Positions 1 to 8,877 of a stretch of DNA of 64,000 nt are shown here, one piece after another. This stretch comes from Pseudomonas putida. Lineage in GTDB: Bacteria > Pseudomonadota > Gammaproteobacteria > Pseudomonadales > Pseudomonadaceae. Made by a program: the position numbers and the translations under genes. The stretch covers positions 2,547,501-2,611,500 of the forward strand of contig CP047152.1 in NCBI GenBank assembly GCA_041879295.1, written 5' to 3'. The notes under the pieces were generated by a model that made no database searches, had not been told where the DNA came from, and saw nothing but the letters and a program-made list of their open reading frames with translations. Each line of letters opens with the position of its first letter. Position 1 is the first letter of the stretch.

Positions 1-356
1 TTCTCGATCGCTTTGTCGCCGATGGCCGAGGTGTGGGCTTTGCCGTATTGGGCGGCGCTTTCGGCGAAGGGGTGGATTTGCCCGGCACGCGGCTGATTGG
101 CGCGTTTGTTGCCACCCTGGGGCTGCCTCAGGTCAACCCGGTCAACGAGCAGTTCAAACAGCGCCTGGGGCGGCAATTTGGTGCGGGTTTCGATTACGCA
201 TACCTCTACCCGGGCGTACGCAAGGTGATCCAGGCGGCGGGCCGGGTTATTCGGGGTGACCAGGACCGTGGTGTACTGGTGCTGATTGACGAACGCTTCG
301 CCGAGACGCGGGTGCAGCAGATGTTTCCAGGGTGGTGGGCGGCGGCTACTGTCTAG
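1..356 (+). CDS. ATP-dependent DNA helicase, DinG/Rad3-like, C-terminal part only
   Basis: The gene runs off the left edge; the reading frame is open from base 3. The visible ~117 residues are the end of the second RecA-like domain of an XPD/DinG-type superfamily 2 helicase. Motif V is seen as FGEGVDLPG and motif VI as QAAGRVIRGDQDRG, followed by the short terminal helix with a GWW sequence. Such enzymes unwind DNA 5' to 3' with ATP and usually carry an Fe-S cluster near the N-terminus, which would lie outside the window. It converges with nnrS. The exact subfamily cannot be decided from this fragment. Confidence 0.8.
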   Translation, partial: LDRFVADGRGVGFAVLGGAFGEGVDLPGTRLIGAFVATLGLPQVNPVNEQFKQRLGRQFGAGFDYAYLYPGVRKVIQAAGRVIRGDQDRGVLVLIDERFAETRVQQMFPGWWAAATV

Positions 357-455
357 CGGTCTTTCGCTTTTGGCGATCGGTCGCAATCAGGAGGGTGAGC
401 AAACCACCCACCCAGCTCCCCTCATGGCACACCGCCGCAAGGCGGCCCAAGCGCG

Positions 456-1637
456 TCAACCAGGCATTCCGTCTGCCCGGGGCCGCAGCAGGATGGGCAG
501 GTAATGGCGCAGGAACAGCAGCAATGCAAGGCTCCAGCACAGTGTAGAAACGCTTACCCCCAACGATGTAAACGGCGGCAGAATCACCCGGGCCAGGGTC
601 GCCAGTTGCATCAGGGCAAAGGCCCAGGCAATGCTGGTCGGTACCTGCAATGGCCTGCCGGTGTGGCCCAGGCCGACCCGCGCCATCATGGCCAGGATCA
701 GCCCGGTCATGGCGCCAACGGTCAGCGCGTGGGTCACCAGGCTTGGGCTCAGGGCCACCCCACTGTGCCACAGCGCCATGCCCAGGCAGGCCAGGGCGAT
801 CCAGGCGTAGGCCAGGTGCAGCGACCACAGCAACGGTACGCGCCACAGGCCACGATCGTGCCACAGCAGCAGTCGGGCCGCGTGCAGCGCGAACAAGGCA
901 AAAAACAGCACCGCCAGGCTGGCACGGGGCTTATCGGCCAGGCCGGTGGCAAACGCCAGCGGTACTGCCACGCTGAGCAACAGGCAGGCACGGTCCAGCC
1001 ATGGACGGGCGGGGGCCGCGCCAAGGTGACCCAGGCCACGGCGGGTAAAAAATGGTATGACCCGGCCGCCGAGCACGGTCATCATCGCCGTCACCAGCCA
1101 CAGTCCGGCAAATATTCCACGACGCTGCCACAGTTCGTCCTGCTGCAACCAGCCGGCCAAGGTCAACCACTGGCAGGCGGCAATCAACAGCACCAGTACC
1201 ACGATAGGGTAGTTGTTGCGCAGGCGCCGTTGCACGATCGGTCGTGCCAGGCTCAGTGCCACCAATGGCAGGAAGCTGCCCTCGACCAGTATCAGCATGC
1301 TACCCGGTAGTGGCAGAAACCAGCTCAGCCGGCTCAGCAGCCAAAGCAGGAACAAACCCTGCAGCGCCCGCCCGCTCAAGCCTGGGATGCCGCTCCAGTT
1401 CTGCACGGCGGTCAGCAGAAAACCCGCGATAATGGCGGCGGCGAAGCCGTAAAGCATCTCGTGGCGGTGCCAGGCGAGCATGCCGCCGGGCGGTGCAGGG
1501 GCCAGTGCCCCGGCCAGTACGCCGGCCCACAACAGCAGGGCGATCAGCGCAAACAAACTGCCACCCAGGAAGAACGGGCGAAAACCCAAACCCCAGATGG
1601 CTTGGCGCGGGCGTGAAGCAGTGGGTTGCAAGAGCAT
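456..1637 (-). CDS. nnrS: NnrS family membrane protein
   Basis: A 393-residue protein made almost entirely of hydrophobic segments, about 12 membrane helices. It opens with the family signature WGLGFRPFFLGGSLFA near residues 15-30 and has the HRHEMLYGF segment near residue 57-65; the conserved histidines fit the heme- and copper-binding role described for NnrS. In denitrifiers NnrS is linked to the response to nitric oxide and nitrosative stress; its precise reaction is not established. No denitrification genes are visible nearby, so a protective role is the better guess. The start at 1637 gives the usual family N-terminus. It is transcribed toward the helicase gene, with 99 bp between the two stops. 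Confidence 0.88.
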   Translation of the reverse strand: MLLQPTASRPRQAIWGLGFRPFFLGGSLFALIALLLWAGVLAGALAPAPPGGMLAWHRHEMLYGFAAAIIAGFLLTAVQNWSGIPGLSGRALQGLFLLWLLSRLSWFLPLPGSMLILVEGSFLPLVALSLARPIVQRRLRNNYPIVVLVLLIAACQWLTLAGWLQQDELWQRRGIFAGLWLVTAMMTVLGGRVIPFFTRRGLGHLGAAPARPWLDRACLLLSVAVPLAFATGLADKPRASLAVLFFALFALHAARLLLWHDRGLWRVPLLWSLHLAYAWIALACLGMALWHSGVALSPSLVTHALTVGAMTGLILAMMARVGLGHTGRPLQVPTSIAWAFALMQLATLARVILPPFTSLGVSVSTLCWSLALLLFLRHYLPILLRPRADGMPG

Positions 1638-1852
1638 GGGCGGTCCTTGGTTCGTTCAGTAGGCCTCAATTGGGGTAAGATCACGATCCGTGCCAGTTGC
1701 AAAGCCTTTGAATATCAAGGTGATGGCACTTCTCAGGGTCCGAATGACATGCGCGTTTTGCAGTCATTCGGACTGGCTTGTATGTCGTTTTGACTTGCTT
1801 CAGGGTTTGCCTGGTTCAGTGCCGGCTGACGCTTCGCTACAGGATTCACGTT

Positions 1853-2767
1853 TTGTCCGACCTCTCGAAAAATCCGCTGCTGCAGTACATGGCCCGTCTG
1901 GCCCCATCCAGCCAGCAAACCATGCGCTACATTCTTCAGGACGCCGCCGACCGGCTAGGTTTCGTCGACTGCAACATCGTCGATGTGCCTTGGCATCGGC
2001 TTGAGCCGGGCCATGTGATTGCACTGGTGGCAGCCCTGCGTGCTGATGGTTACGCGCCCAACAGCTCGTCGCTGTACGTCAACGCGATTCGCGGGGTGAT
2101 GAACGAGGCCTGGCGTCAGGGCCTGATCGACCACGAGCAGTTGTTGCGCATTCGCGAGGTCAAGCCGGCCACAGGCTCCCGTCTGCCGCCAGGGCGCAAC
2201 CTGCGCCGCAGCCTGATCCGCGAGCTGATGGATGTGTGCGCAGCAGACCCGCGGCCACAGGGGGTACGTGATGCGGCGATCATTGCCTTGCTGTACGGCA
2301 CCGGCATGCGCAAGTCGGAGTCGGTCGACATCGACCTCGACCAGGTCGACTTCGAGGCGCGCAGCCTGCAAGTGGTGGGCAAGGGCAACCACCAGCTGGT
2401 CAAGTATGCACCGCCGTGGGCATTCGAGAAGCTGCAGGCGTGGCTTGAACTGCGCCGCCAGGACCTGCCTGCCGGGGCGGAGGACGACCCGTTTTTGTTC
2501 AACCGCATCCGTCGCGGCAGCCACATTACCCGTGCGCGCATTACCAAGCATGCGATCTACTACATTGCCCGCCAGCGCGGCGCGCAGGTGGGGGTGAAGA
2601 TCATGCCGCACGATTTTCGCCGGGCATTTATCACCCGGGTGATCGAAGAGCACGACCTGTCGATTGCGCAGAAGCTGGCGCACCATGCCAATATCCAGAC
2701 CACGGCCATCTATGACCGGCGTGATGACAACGAGCGTCGGCGTGCCGTTGACCGCTTCGATTACTGA
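1853..2767 (+). CDS. Solitary tyrosine recombinase (site-specific integrase)
   Basis: A phage-type integrase of about 304 residues. The catalytic set can be read: Arg in GTGMRKSE, Lys in VVGKGNH, His-x-x-Arg in PHDFRRAF, His in LAHHANIQTTAIYDRR and the nucleophile Tyr in the same segment. The N-terminal SAM-like DNA-binding domain begins SDLSKNPLLQYMARLAP. I prefer the TTG at 1853, which has AGGA about 8 bases upstream and keeps this domain whole; an ATG at 1889 would cut it, while the frame open from 1778 adds an unlikely leader. No excisionase, transposase, tRNA or obvious direct repeats lie beside it, so its substrate site is unknown. Confidence 0.85.
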   Translation: MSDLSKNPLLQYMARLAPSSQQTMRYILQDAADRLGFVDCNIVDVPWHRLEPGHVIALVAALRADGYAPNSSSLYVNAIRGVMNEAWRQGLIDHEQLLRIREVKPATGSRLPPGRNLRRSLIRELMDVCAADPRPQGVRDAAIIALLYGTGMRKSESVDIDLDQVDFEARSLQVVGKGNHQLVKYAPPWAFEKLQAWLELRRQDLPAGAEDDPFLFNRIRRGSHITRARITKHAIYYIARQRGAQVGVKIMPHDFRRAFITRVIEEHDLSIAQKLAHHANIQTTAIYDRRDDNERRRAVDRFDY

Positions 2768-2780
2768 GGTTTGATTTTCA

Positions 2781-2799
2781 GGGGCTGCAAAGCTGCCCC
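2781..2799 (+). terminator. Short hairpin after the integrase gene
   Basis: GGGGC and GCCCC arms with further GC pairing inside the loop lie 13 bases after the integrase stop, followed by ATTCTC rather than a clean T run. It is a weak terminator candidate. The remaining bases to 3045 hold no convincing gene and should contain the urease promoter, which I could not place. Confidence 0.35.
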
Positions 2800-3045
2800 A
2801 TTCTCACGGGCGCCGGCACCGAAACAGGGCCGGCGCACGCCCCTGCTTTGTGCGCCATCCCCCCGTATGCCCGATGCCAGAGCGGCCGCAGCATAAGTTT
2901 CATCATCCTTCACCTGCGGAGTTGGCCCGCAACCTGCTATATCCAGCCTGCGAATTTGATCGAGTGGTCAGGCCGTGCGCGCTAGCAGCCGCCCGCGCCA
3001 GACCCTCTAAACGGCCAGCAGGCCACGGATTTCAGGGGCCGCAGG

Positions 3046-3879
3046 ATGTCGCTCGCGGAGCAGATCGAACAACAACAAGACGATGCAGGCTGGAGTGCTC
3101 ACCTGCAGTTGCGCTTTGTGCAGCGTGACAGCGTGACCCGCCTTGGTGCGTGGAGGCATTTTGGACCTCTTTTGGTGCAGCGGCCTTTTTATCCGGAGGG
3201 TGCGCCATGCCATGTCTATGTCTTGCACCCGCCGGGCGGCATCGTCGCCGGCGACCGTCTGGAACTGGACATTCACCTGGAGCCGGGTAGCCATGCGCTG
3301 CTGACCATGCCTGGCGCCAGCAAGTTCTATCGCAGCATCGGCCCGACCGCGCGGTTGGCCCAGCGCTTTCACCTGGCCGCGGGCAGCACCCTGGAGTGGC
3401 TGCCGCAGGACAGCATCTTCTTCTCAGGCGCCCGCGCCAGCCTCGCCAGCCGTTTTACCCTTGAGCCGGGCGCCCGCTTGCTGGCCTGGGAAACCCTGTG
3501 CCTGGGCCGCCCGGTCATGCACGAGCGTTTCGACCACGGCGCCCTCGACAGCCTTTTGCACATCGTACTGCCTGACGAGGTAGGCCTGCATGAGCGCCTG
3601 CGTCTCGAAGGCGGGCACCTGGACAAGCTTGGTGGGCATCCGCTACTCGCCACCTTCTGTGCCGCACCGGCCGATCAGGCCGTGCTGGAGCAGGTTCGCC
3701 CGCTGCTCGATGAACTGGGCAACCCGGCCGGTGCGACCCTGCTTGGGTCGTTGCTGGTGATCCGCCTGCTCGACCATGACAACCAACACCTGCAACGCAC
3801 CCTGCAACGCCTGTGGCATGTGCTGCGTCCGGCCATCCTCGGCCTGCCAGCCTGCCCGCCGCGTATCTGGGCTACCTGA
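3046..3879 (+). CDS. ureD: Urease accessory protein UreD
   Basis: UreD (UreH) is the scaffold that binds apo-urease and, with UreF and UreG, delivers nickel to the active site. The 277-residue length is usual. Family landmarks include FGPLLVQRPFYPEG near residue 40-53, HPPGGIVAGDRL near 61-72 and the GASKFYRS segment near 90-97. The ATG at 3046 has only a modest purine stretch (GCAGG) in front. It is the first gene of the eight-gene operon and is followed by ureA after 9 bp, so it is translated together with the structural subunits. Confidence 0.95.
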   Translation: MSLAEQIEQQQDDAGWSAHLQLRFVQRDSVTRLGAWRHFGPLLVQRPFYPEGAPCHVYVLHPPGGIVAGDRLELDIHLEPGSHALLTMPGASKFYRSIGPTARLAQRFHLAAGSTLEWLPQDSIFFSGARASLASRFTLEPGARLLAWETLCLGRPVMHERFDHGALDSLLHIVLPDEVGLHERLRLEGGHLDKLGGHPLLATFCAAPADQAVLEQVRPLLDELGNPAGATLLGSLLVIRLLDHDNQHLQRTLQRLWHVLRPAILGLPACPPRIWAT

Positions 3880-3888
3880 GAGAGCGCC

Positions 3889-4191
3889 ATGGAGCTTACC
3901 CCGAGAGAGAAAGACAAACTGCTGCTGTTCACTGCTGCGCTGCTGGCGGAGCGGCGTCTGGCCCGTGGCCTGAAGCTCAACTACCCGGAGGCCGTGGCGC
4001 TGATCAGCGCCGCAGTGCTCGAAGGCGCCCGCGATGGCCGCACAGTCGCCGAACTGATGAGCCTGGGGCGCGAAGTGTTGACCCGTGAGCAGGTGATGCC
4101 CGGTATCGCTGAGATGCTTCACGACGTGCAGGTCGAAGCGACCTTCCCGGATGGCACCAAGTTGGTGACCGTGCATGACCCCATCGTCTGA
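3889..4191 (+). CDS. ureA: Urease gamma subunit
   Basis: UreA is the small structural subunit of the (alpha-beta-gamma)3 urease, which hydrolyses urea to ammonia and carbamate in the cytoplasm. The 100 residues begin [19 protein letters not shown] and include [19 protein letters not shown] and the conserved end [15 protein letters not shown]. The subunit is separate from beta, as usual in Pseudomonas and unlike the fused Helicobacter form. It starts 9 bp after ureD. Confidence 0.97.
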   Translation: MELTPREKDKLLLFTAALLAERRLARGLKLNYPEAVALISAAVLEGARDGRTVAELMSLGREVLTREQVMPGIAEMLHDVQVEATFPDGTKLVTVHDPIV

Positions 4192-4210
4192 AACCGCCAA
4201 GGAGCATTGC

Positions 4211-4528
4211 ATGATCCCAGGTGAAATCCAGGTCGCCGCGGGCGACATCGAGTTGAACAGTGGCCGAGAAACGGTCAGCGTCAGCGTGGCCAACCATGGC
4301 GACCGGCCGGTGCAGGTCGGCTCGCACTACCACTTTTACGAGGTCAACGACGCGCTGGTGTTCGACCGTGCGCCTACCCTGGGCTTTCGCCTGGACATTC
4401 CGGCCGGCACTGCCGTGCGCTTCGAACCGGGTCAGGCGCGTACCGTGCAACTGGTGGCTTACGCCGGCAAGCGTGAGGTCTGTGGCTTTCAGGGCAAAGT
4501 GATGGGCGCGCTGGAGGGCAGGGCATGA
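4211..4528 (+). CDS. ureB: Urease beta subunit
   Basis: UreB is the second structural subunit of urease, 105 residues. The start at 4211 ([16 protein letters not shown]) is preceded by AAGGAG at ideal distance; an upstream ATG at 4175 in the same frame would overlap ureA and lacks support. Conserved [13 protein letters not shown] and the closing [13 protein letters not shown] are present. Its stop overlaps the ureC start by 4 bp (ATGA), indicating translational coupling of the beta and alpha subunits. Confidence 0.97.
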   Translation: MIPGEIQVAAGDIELNSGRETVSVSVANHGDRPVQVGSHYHFYEVNDALVFDRAPTLGFRLDIPAGTAVRFEPGQARTVQLVAYAGKREVCGFQGKVMGALEGRA

Positions 4529-6228
4529 GCCGTATTTCCCGTCAGGCCTATGCCGACATGTTCGGGCCCACGGTTGGAGACCGCGTGCGCCTGGCCGACA
4601 CTGCGTTGTGGGTGGAGGTCGAGAAAGACTTCACCATCTACGGCGAAGAGGTGAAGTTCGGCGGCGGCAAGGTCATTCGCGATGGCATGGGGCAGGGCCA
4701 GATGCTGGCGGCCGAGGCCATGGACCTGGTGTTGACCAATGCGCTGATCATCGATCACTGGGGCATCGTCAAAGCCGACATCGGTATCAAGCATGGACGC
4801 ATCGCGCTGATCGGCAAGGCCGGCAACCCCGATGTGCAGCCGGGCGTGAACGTGCCGGTCGGGCCAGGGACCGAGGTAATCGCGGCCGAGGGCAAGATCG
4901 TCACCGCCGGGGGCGTCGATTCGCATATCCACTTCATTTGCCCGCAGCAGGTGGACGAGGCATTGAACAGCGGTGTCACCACGTTCATCGGCGGCGGAAC
5001 CGGGCCGGCTACCGGCACCAATGCCACCACCTGCACGCCCGGCCCCTGGTACCTTGCGCGCATGCTGCAGGCCGCCGACAGCTTGCCGATCAACATCGGG
5101 TTGCTCGGCAAGGGCAATGCCTCACGGCCTGAGGCACTGCGCGAGCAAATTGCCGCAGGTGCTGTCGGGCTCAAACTGCATGAAGACTGGGGCTCTACGC
5201 CAGCGGCCATCGACTGCTGCCTGGGCGTGGCCGAGGAAATGGATATCCAGGTAGCGATTCACACCGACACCCTCAACGAGTCGGGCTGTATCGAAGACAC
5301 GTTGGCGGCCATCGGCGACCGCACCATCCACACCTTCCATACCGAAGGTGCAGGAGGCGGCCATGCCCCGGACATCATCCGTGCAGCGGGGCAGGCCAAC
5401 GTGCTGCCATCCTCGACCAACCCGACCCTGCCTTACACGATCAACACCGTGGACGAGCACCTGGACATGCTCATGGTCTGCCACCACCTGGACCCGAGCA
5501 TCGCCGAGGACGTGGCCTTTGCCGAGTCGCGCATTCGCCGCGAAACCATCGCTGCCGAGGACATCCTTCACGACATGGGCGCCTTTGCCATGACCTCGTC
5601 CGACTCCCAGGCCATGGGCCGGGTTGGCGAGGTGGTGCTGCGCACCTGGCAGGTGGCGCACCAGATGAAGTTGCGCCGCGGGCCGCTGGCACCAGACACC
5701 CCTTACAGCGACAACTTCCGGGTCAAGCGCTACATCGCCAAGTACACCATCAACCCGGCGCTCACCCACGGCATCGGTCACGAAGTGGGCTCGGTGGAGG
5801 TCGGCAAGCTGGCTGACCTGGTGCTGTGGTCGCCAGCGTTCTTTGCGGTCAAGCCGGCCCTGGTGCTCAAGGGCGGGATGATCGTTACCGCACCCATGGG
5901 CGACATCAACGGCTCCATACCCACCCCCCAGCCGGTGCACTATCGGCCGATGTTCGGCGCGCTGGGTGCGGCGCGGCATGCCACACGCATGACATTCCTG
6001 CCTCAGGCGGCAATGGACCGCGGGTTGGCCGAGGAGCTGAACCTGCGCAGCCTGATTGGGGTGGTCAACGGCTGCCGGCGGGTACGCAAGCCGGACATGG
6101 TCCACAACACCCTGCAGCCGCTGATCGAAGTCGATGCGCAGACCTATCAGGTGCGTGCCGATGGCGAGCTGCTGGTCTGCGAACCGGCCAGCGAACTGCC
6201 GCTGGCCCAGCGCTATTTCCTGTTCTGA
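4525..6228 (+). CDS. ureC: Urease alpha (catalytic) subunit
   Basis: UreC carries the dinickel active site. All key residues are present at the positions usual for bacterial ureases: His134 and His136 (DSHIHFICP), the lysine to be carbamylated Lys217 (GLKLHEDWG), His219, His246, His272, the mobile-flap pair Cys319-His320 (MVCHHL) and Asp360 ([10 protein letters not shown]). At 567 residues it is full length. The enzyme is therefore expected to be active once the accessory proteins load nickel. It is coupled to ureB by an ATGA overlap and is followed by ureE after 9 bp. Confidence 0.98.
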   Translation: MSRISRQAYADMFGPTVGDRVRLADTALWVEVEKDFTIYGEEVKFGGGKVIRDGMGQGQMLAAEAMDLVLTNALIIDHWGIVKADIGIKHGRIALIGKAGNPDVQPGVNVPVGPGTEVIAAEGKIVTAGGVDSHIHFICPQQVDEALNSGVTTFIGGGTGPATGTNATTCTPGPWYLARMLQAADSLPINIGLLGKGNASRPEALREQIAAGAVGLKLHEDWGSTPAAIDCCLGVAEEMDIQVAIHTDTLNESGCIEDTLAAIGDRTIHTFHTEGAGGGHAPDIIRAAGQANVLPSSTNPTLPYTINTVDEHLDMLMVCHHLDPSIAEDVAFAESRIRRETIAAEDILHDMGAFAMTSSDSQAMGRVGEVVLRTWQVAHQMKLRRGPLAPDTPYSDNFRVKRYIAKYTINPALTHGIGHEVGSVEVGKLADLVLWSPAFFAVKPALVLKGGMIVTAPMGDINGSIPTPQPVHYRPMFGALGAARHATRMTFLPQAAMDRGLAEELNLRSLIGVVNGCRRVRKPDMVHNTLQPLIEVDAQTYQVRADGELLVCEPASELPLAQRYFLF

Positions 6229-6237
6229 GGAGCACCC

Positions 6238-6741
6238 ATGATTGTCTTGAACCGCCGTATCTCCGAACCCGGCACGCGGGTTGTCAGTGGCACTGTCACC
6301 CTCGACGTGGACAGCCGTATCAAGAGCCGCCTGCGAGTAACCCTGGACGATGGCCGCGAAGCCGGGCTGATGCTGGAGCGCGGCCACCTGCTGCGCGGAG
6401 GTGAATTGCTGGCCGATGCCGAGGGCACTCAGCTGATCCGCGTGTTGGCGGCGCCCGAAGCGGTGTCCACGGTGCGCTGTACCGATCCACACCTCTTGGC
6501 CCGCGCCGCCTACCATTTGGGTAACCGCCATGTGCCGCTGCAGATCGAACCCGGGCTGTTGCGCTTCCAGCACGACCATGTGCTGGACGACATGCTGCGG
6601 GGGCTGGGCCTGACGGTAGAGGCCGAACAGGCCCCGTTCGAGCCTGAAGCGGGCGCCTACCAAAGTGCACCGCATGGCCACAGCCACAGTCATGCCCATG
6701 GCCACGATCACCCGTTCGTTCGCCTGCCTGCCCATTCCTGA
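6238..6741 (+). CDS. ureE: Urease accessory nickel metallochaperone UreE
   Basis: UreE binds Ni(II) and hands it to UreG for urease maturation. The 167-residue protein has the N-terminal peptide-binding domain, the central GNRHVPLQI segment with the conserved histidine of the interfacial metal site, and FQHDHVLDDML. The C-terminal tail is His-rich (HGHSHSHAHGHDH, about residues 146-158), which suggests that it also stores several nickel ions, as in Klebsiella UreE. GAGGAG lies just before the ATG. The gene is in the operon between ureC and ureJ. Confidence 0.96.
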   Translation: MIVLNRRISEPGTRVVSGTVTLDVDSRIKSRLRVTLDDGREAGLMLERGHLLRGGELLADAEGTQLIRVLAAPEAVSTVRCTDPHLLARAAYHLGNRHVPLQIEPGLLRFQHDHVLDDMLRGLGLTVEAEQAPFEPEAGAYQSAPHGHSHSHAHGHDHPFVRLPAHS

Positions 6742-6759
6742 ACTGCCCTGGAGCAACCG

Positions 6760-7305
6760 ATGAAAAAGACTTTCGCCCTGTTTCTGTTGATGCTGGCACT
6801 GCCAGCCTTCGCCCACCCAGGCCATGACAGCAACCCGCTGCAGGACGGCCTGCTGCACCCGCTGACCGGGCTTGATCACCTGCTGATGCTACTGGGCACC
6901 GGCGTGCTCGCCGCGTTGACCCGGCGCAACCTGACGTTGCCCCTGGCTACTCTGGCGGCCATGTTCGGTGGTGCCGTGTGCGGTCACCTGTTCGGCGATG
7001 TGCTGGGCATGGAGACCCTGATTGCCGTGTCGCTGCTGGTGGCTGCCGGGGCGGTACTGCTGCCGAGCCGCCAGTTGCTGCTGGCCATGGCCATGCCGGT
7101 GTTCGCCTTGTTCCATGGCTGGGCCCATGGCGTGGAAGCCACGCCGAGCGCTTTCTGGCAATTCAGCGCGGGGTTTGTCGCGGTCAGCGGCTTGCTGCTG
7201 GCGGCAGGCTTTGCAATCGGTTGCCTGCTGCGCCGCCACAGCGGCCTGCAGAAGGCCTTTGGCGGTGGCCTGTTGGCCGGCGCCGCGCTGGTGCTGGCCG
7301 GTTGA
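6760..7305 (+). CDS. ureJ: HupE/UreJ family membrane protein, probable nickel permease
   Basis: A 181-residue membrane protein with a cleavable-looking leader (MKKTFALFLLMLALPAFA) followed by the family metal motif HPGHDSNPLQDGLLHP and GLDHLLML, then about five further membrane helices. HupE/UreJ proteins are secondary carriers thought to bring Ni(II) to urease or hydrogenase. Its place between ureE and ureF supports nickel supply for urease. A second His-containing helix (FHGWAHGVEA) matches the family. The stop and the ureF start share one base (TGATG), so translation is coupled. Confidence 0.92.
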   Translation: MKKTFALFLLMLALPAFAHPGHDSNPLQDGLLHPLTGLDHLLMLLGTGVLAALTRRNLTLPLATLAAMFGGAVCGHLFGDVLGMETLIAVSLLVAAGAVLLPSRQLLLAMAMPVFALFHGWAHGVEATPSAFWQFSAGFVAVSGLLLAAGFAIGCLLRRHSGLQKAFGGGLLAGAALVLAG

Positions 7306-7979
7306 TGAACAGCGACCTGGCGCTGCTGCGCCTGCTGCAGTTGGCCAGCCCCGGCTTGCCAGTGGGTGGTTTTACCTATTCGCAAGGCCTGGAGTGGGCG
7401 GTTGAGGCCGGCTGGGTTCGCGGCGTGGACAGCTTTGCCGGCTGGCAGCGTGAGCAGCTTCACGACACCTTGGCTTGCCTTGACTGGCCGGTGTTGGCGC
7501 GTCTGTATCACGCCTGCCAGGCCGAGGACGCCGAAGCGTTCGGCCACTGGAGCCGGTTCTTGCTGGCCAACCGCGAAACCGCCGAGCTGCGCCTGGAAGA
7601 ACAGCAGCGCGGCGCGGCGCTGGCGCGGTTGCTTGACGGCTGGCAACTGGGCCAGGCACCGGCCTGGCGCACCAGCCTTGAGCTGACCCAGTTGGGCGGC
7701 ATGGCCTGGCTGGCCGCGCACTGGGCCATCCCGTTGCGCCAACTGGCATTGGGCCATGGCTTTGCCTGGCTGGAGGGCGCAGTCATGGCCGGGGTCAAGC
7801 TGGTGCCGTTCGGCCAGCAGGCTGCCCAGACCTTGCTGCGCGATCTCGGCGCCGACTTGCCCGCTGCACTGGACCAGGCACTGGCCCTGGGCGATGACCA
7901 GCTTGGCGGCGGCCTGCCGCTGCTGGCCATCGCTTCATCGCGTCACGAAACCCAATACACCCGTTTGTTCCGTTCCTGA
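7305..7979 (+). CDS. ureF: Urease accessory protein UreF
   Basis: UreF joins UreD on apo-urease and regulates GTP hydrolysis by UreG during nickel insertion. The start is the ATG at 7305, which overlaps the ureJ stop and gives the expected N-terminus [20 protein letters not shown]; a longer open frame from 6978 is a shadow of ureJ. At 224 residues it is typical and mostly helical, with [11 protein letters not shown] near residue 165-175. The stop is 11 bp before ureG. Confidence 0.95.
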
Positions 7980-7990
7980 GGACTGCCTGC

Positions 7991-8614
7991 ATGCAAAGCT
8001 ATCAACAACCCCTGCGCGTCGGTGTCGGCGGCCCAGTCGGCTCTGGCAAGACCGCACTGCTGGAAGCGCTGTGCAAGGCCATGCGCGATCACTACCAGAT
8101 TGCCGTGGTTACCAACGATATCTATACCAAGGAAGACCAGCGTATTCTCACCGAGGCCGGCGCCCTTGAGCCGGAGCGCATCGTCGGCGTGGAGACCGGC
8201 GGCTGCCCGCACACGGCCATTCGTGAAGACGCCTCTATGAACCTGGCGGCAGTCGAAGCGCTGGCGCGCAAGTTCGGTAACCTCGAAGTCATTTTCGTGG
8301 AAAGCGGCGGTGACAACCTCAGCGCTACGTTCAGCCCGGAGCTGGCCGACCTGACCATCTACGTGATCGACGTGGCCGAGGGCGAGAAGATCCCGCGCAA
8401 GGGCGGCCCAGGCATTACCAAGTCCGACTTCCTGGTGATCAACAAGACCGATCTGGCCCCTTATGTAGGGGCTTCACTGGAAGTGATGGAACGCGACACC
8501 CAGCGCATGCGGCCGCAGCGGCCCTGGACCTTTAGCAACCTGAAGAAGGGCGAGGGGTTGCAGGCGGTGATCGACTTTATCGTCGAGCGCGGGATGCTGG
8601 GTGCGCGAGCCTGA
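7991..8614 (+). CDS. ureG: Urease accessory GTPase UreG
   Basis: UreG is a SIMIBI-class GTPase whose hydrolysis drives nickel transfer into urease. The 207 residues include the P-loop [14 protein letters not shown], the nickel-binding Cys-Pro-His motif in [15 protein letters not shown], the [15 protein letters not shown] segment and the guanine-specificity motif NKTDLAP. TGAGGA precedes the ATG. It is the last gene of the operon; a REP palindrome and then an intrinsic terminator follow. Confidence 0.98.
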
Positions 8615-8622
8615 CAGATCGA

Positions 8623-8653
8623 GGTCCCTGCGGGCTTGTCCCGCGAAGGGACC
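8623..8653. repeat. REP-type palindrome after ureG
   Basis: GGTCCCT and AGGGACC arms enclose a core with cgggcttgtcccgcg, matching the REP family seen elsewhere in this window. It lies between ureG and the terminator. Confidence 0.7.
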
Positions 8654-8732
8654 GGTGGTAAATGAATTACGCGCGTTTGTTGAACTGCGCCAACGCTGGC
8701 AACAGTTGCTTGTCGATGGCCAAGGGCACGGG

Positions 8733-8765
8733 CCCCGGTAGCTCAAGGCTTTCCGGGGTTTTTTT
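8733..8765 (+). terminator. Intrinsic terminator of the urease operon
   Basis: CCCCGG and CCGGGG arms, with AGC/GCT pairing in the upper stem, are followed by seven T residues on the plus strand. It is 118 bp after the ureG stop and about 110 bp before the next plus-strand gene, so it should isolate that gene from urease transcription. Confidence 0.85.
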
Positions 8766-8877
8766 CGTCTTCGCGTTTGCTATTTCCCAGCCCCAGAACT
8801 GATATTTTTGCCAGTAGCAGCCTGTGCTTGCCGAGTGCAATGCTGACATCCCCTATAACGGAAGCAGGTGGATGGTC

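Noticed and set aside
2768..3045. Attachment site for the tyrosine recombinase
   Set aside because: No tRNA end and no matching direct repeats were found on the two sides by eye.
5122..6879. 585-residue open frame opposite ureC/ureE
   Set aside because: A mirror frame of strongly conserved urease genes, rich in His/Gln/Val from the complementary codons; no coding signature of its own.
6978..7304. Extended N-terminus for ureF
   Set aside because: This part is an alternate frame inside ureJ; UreF family start is at 7305.
8667..8849. Minus-strand 60-residue open frame ending in a Leu/Pro-rich stretch
   Set aside because: It is read straight through the urease terminator hairpin and T run and has no ribosome site, so it is not taken as a gene.
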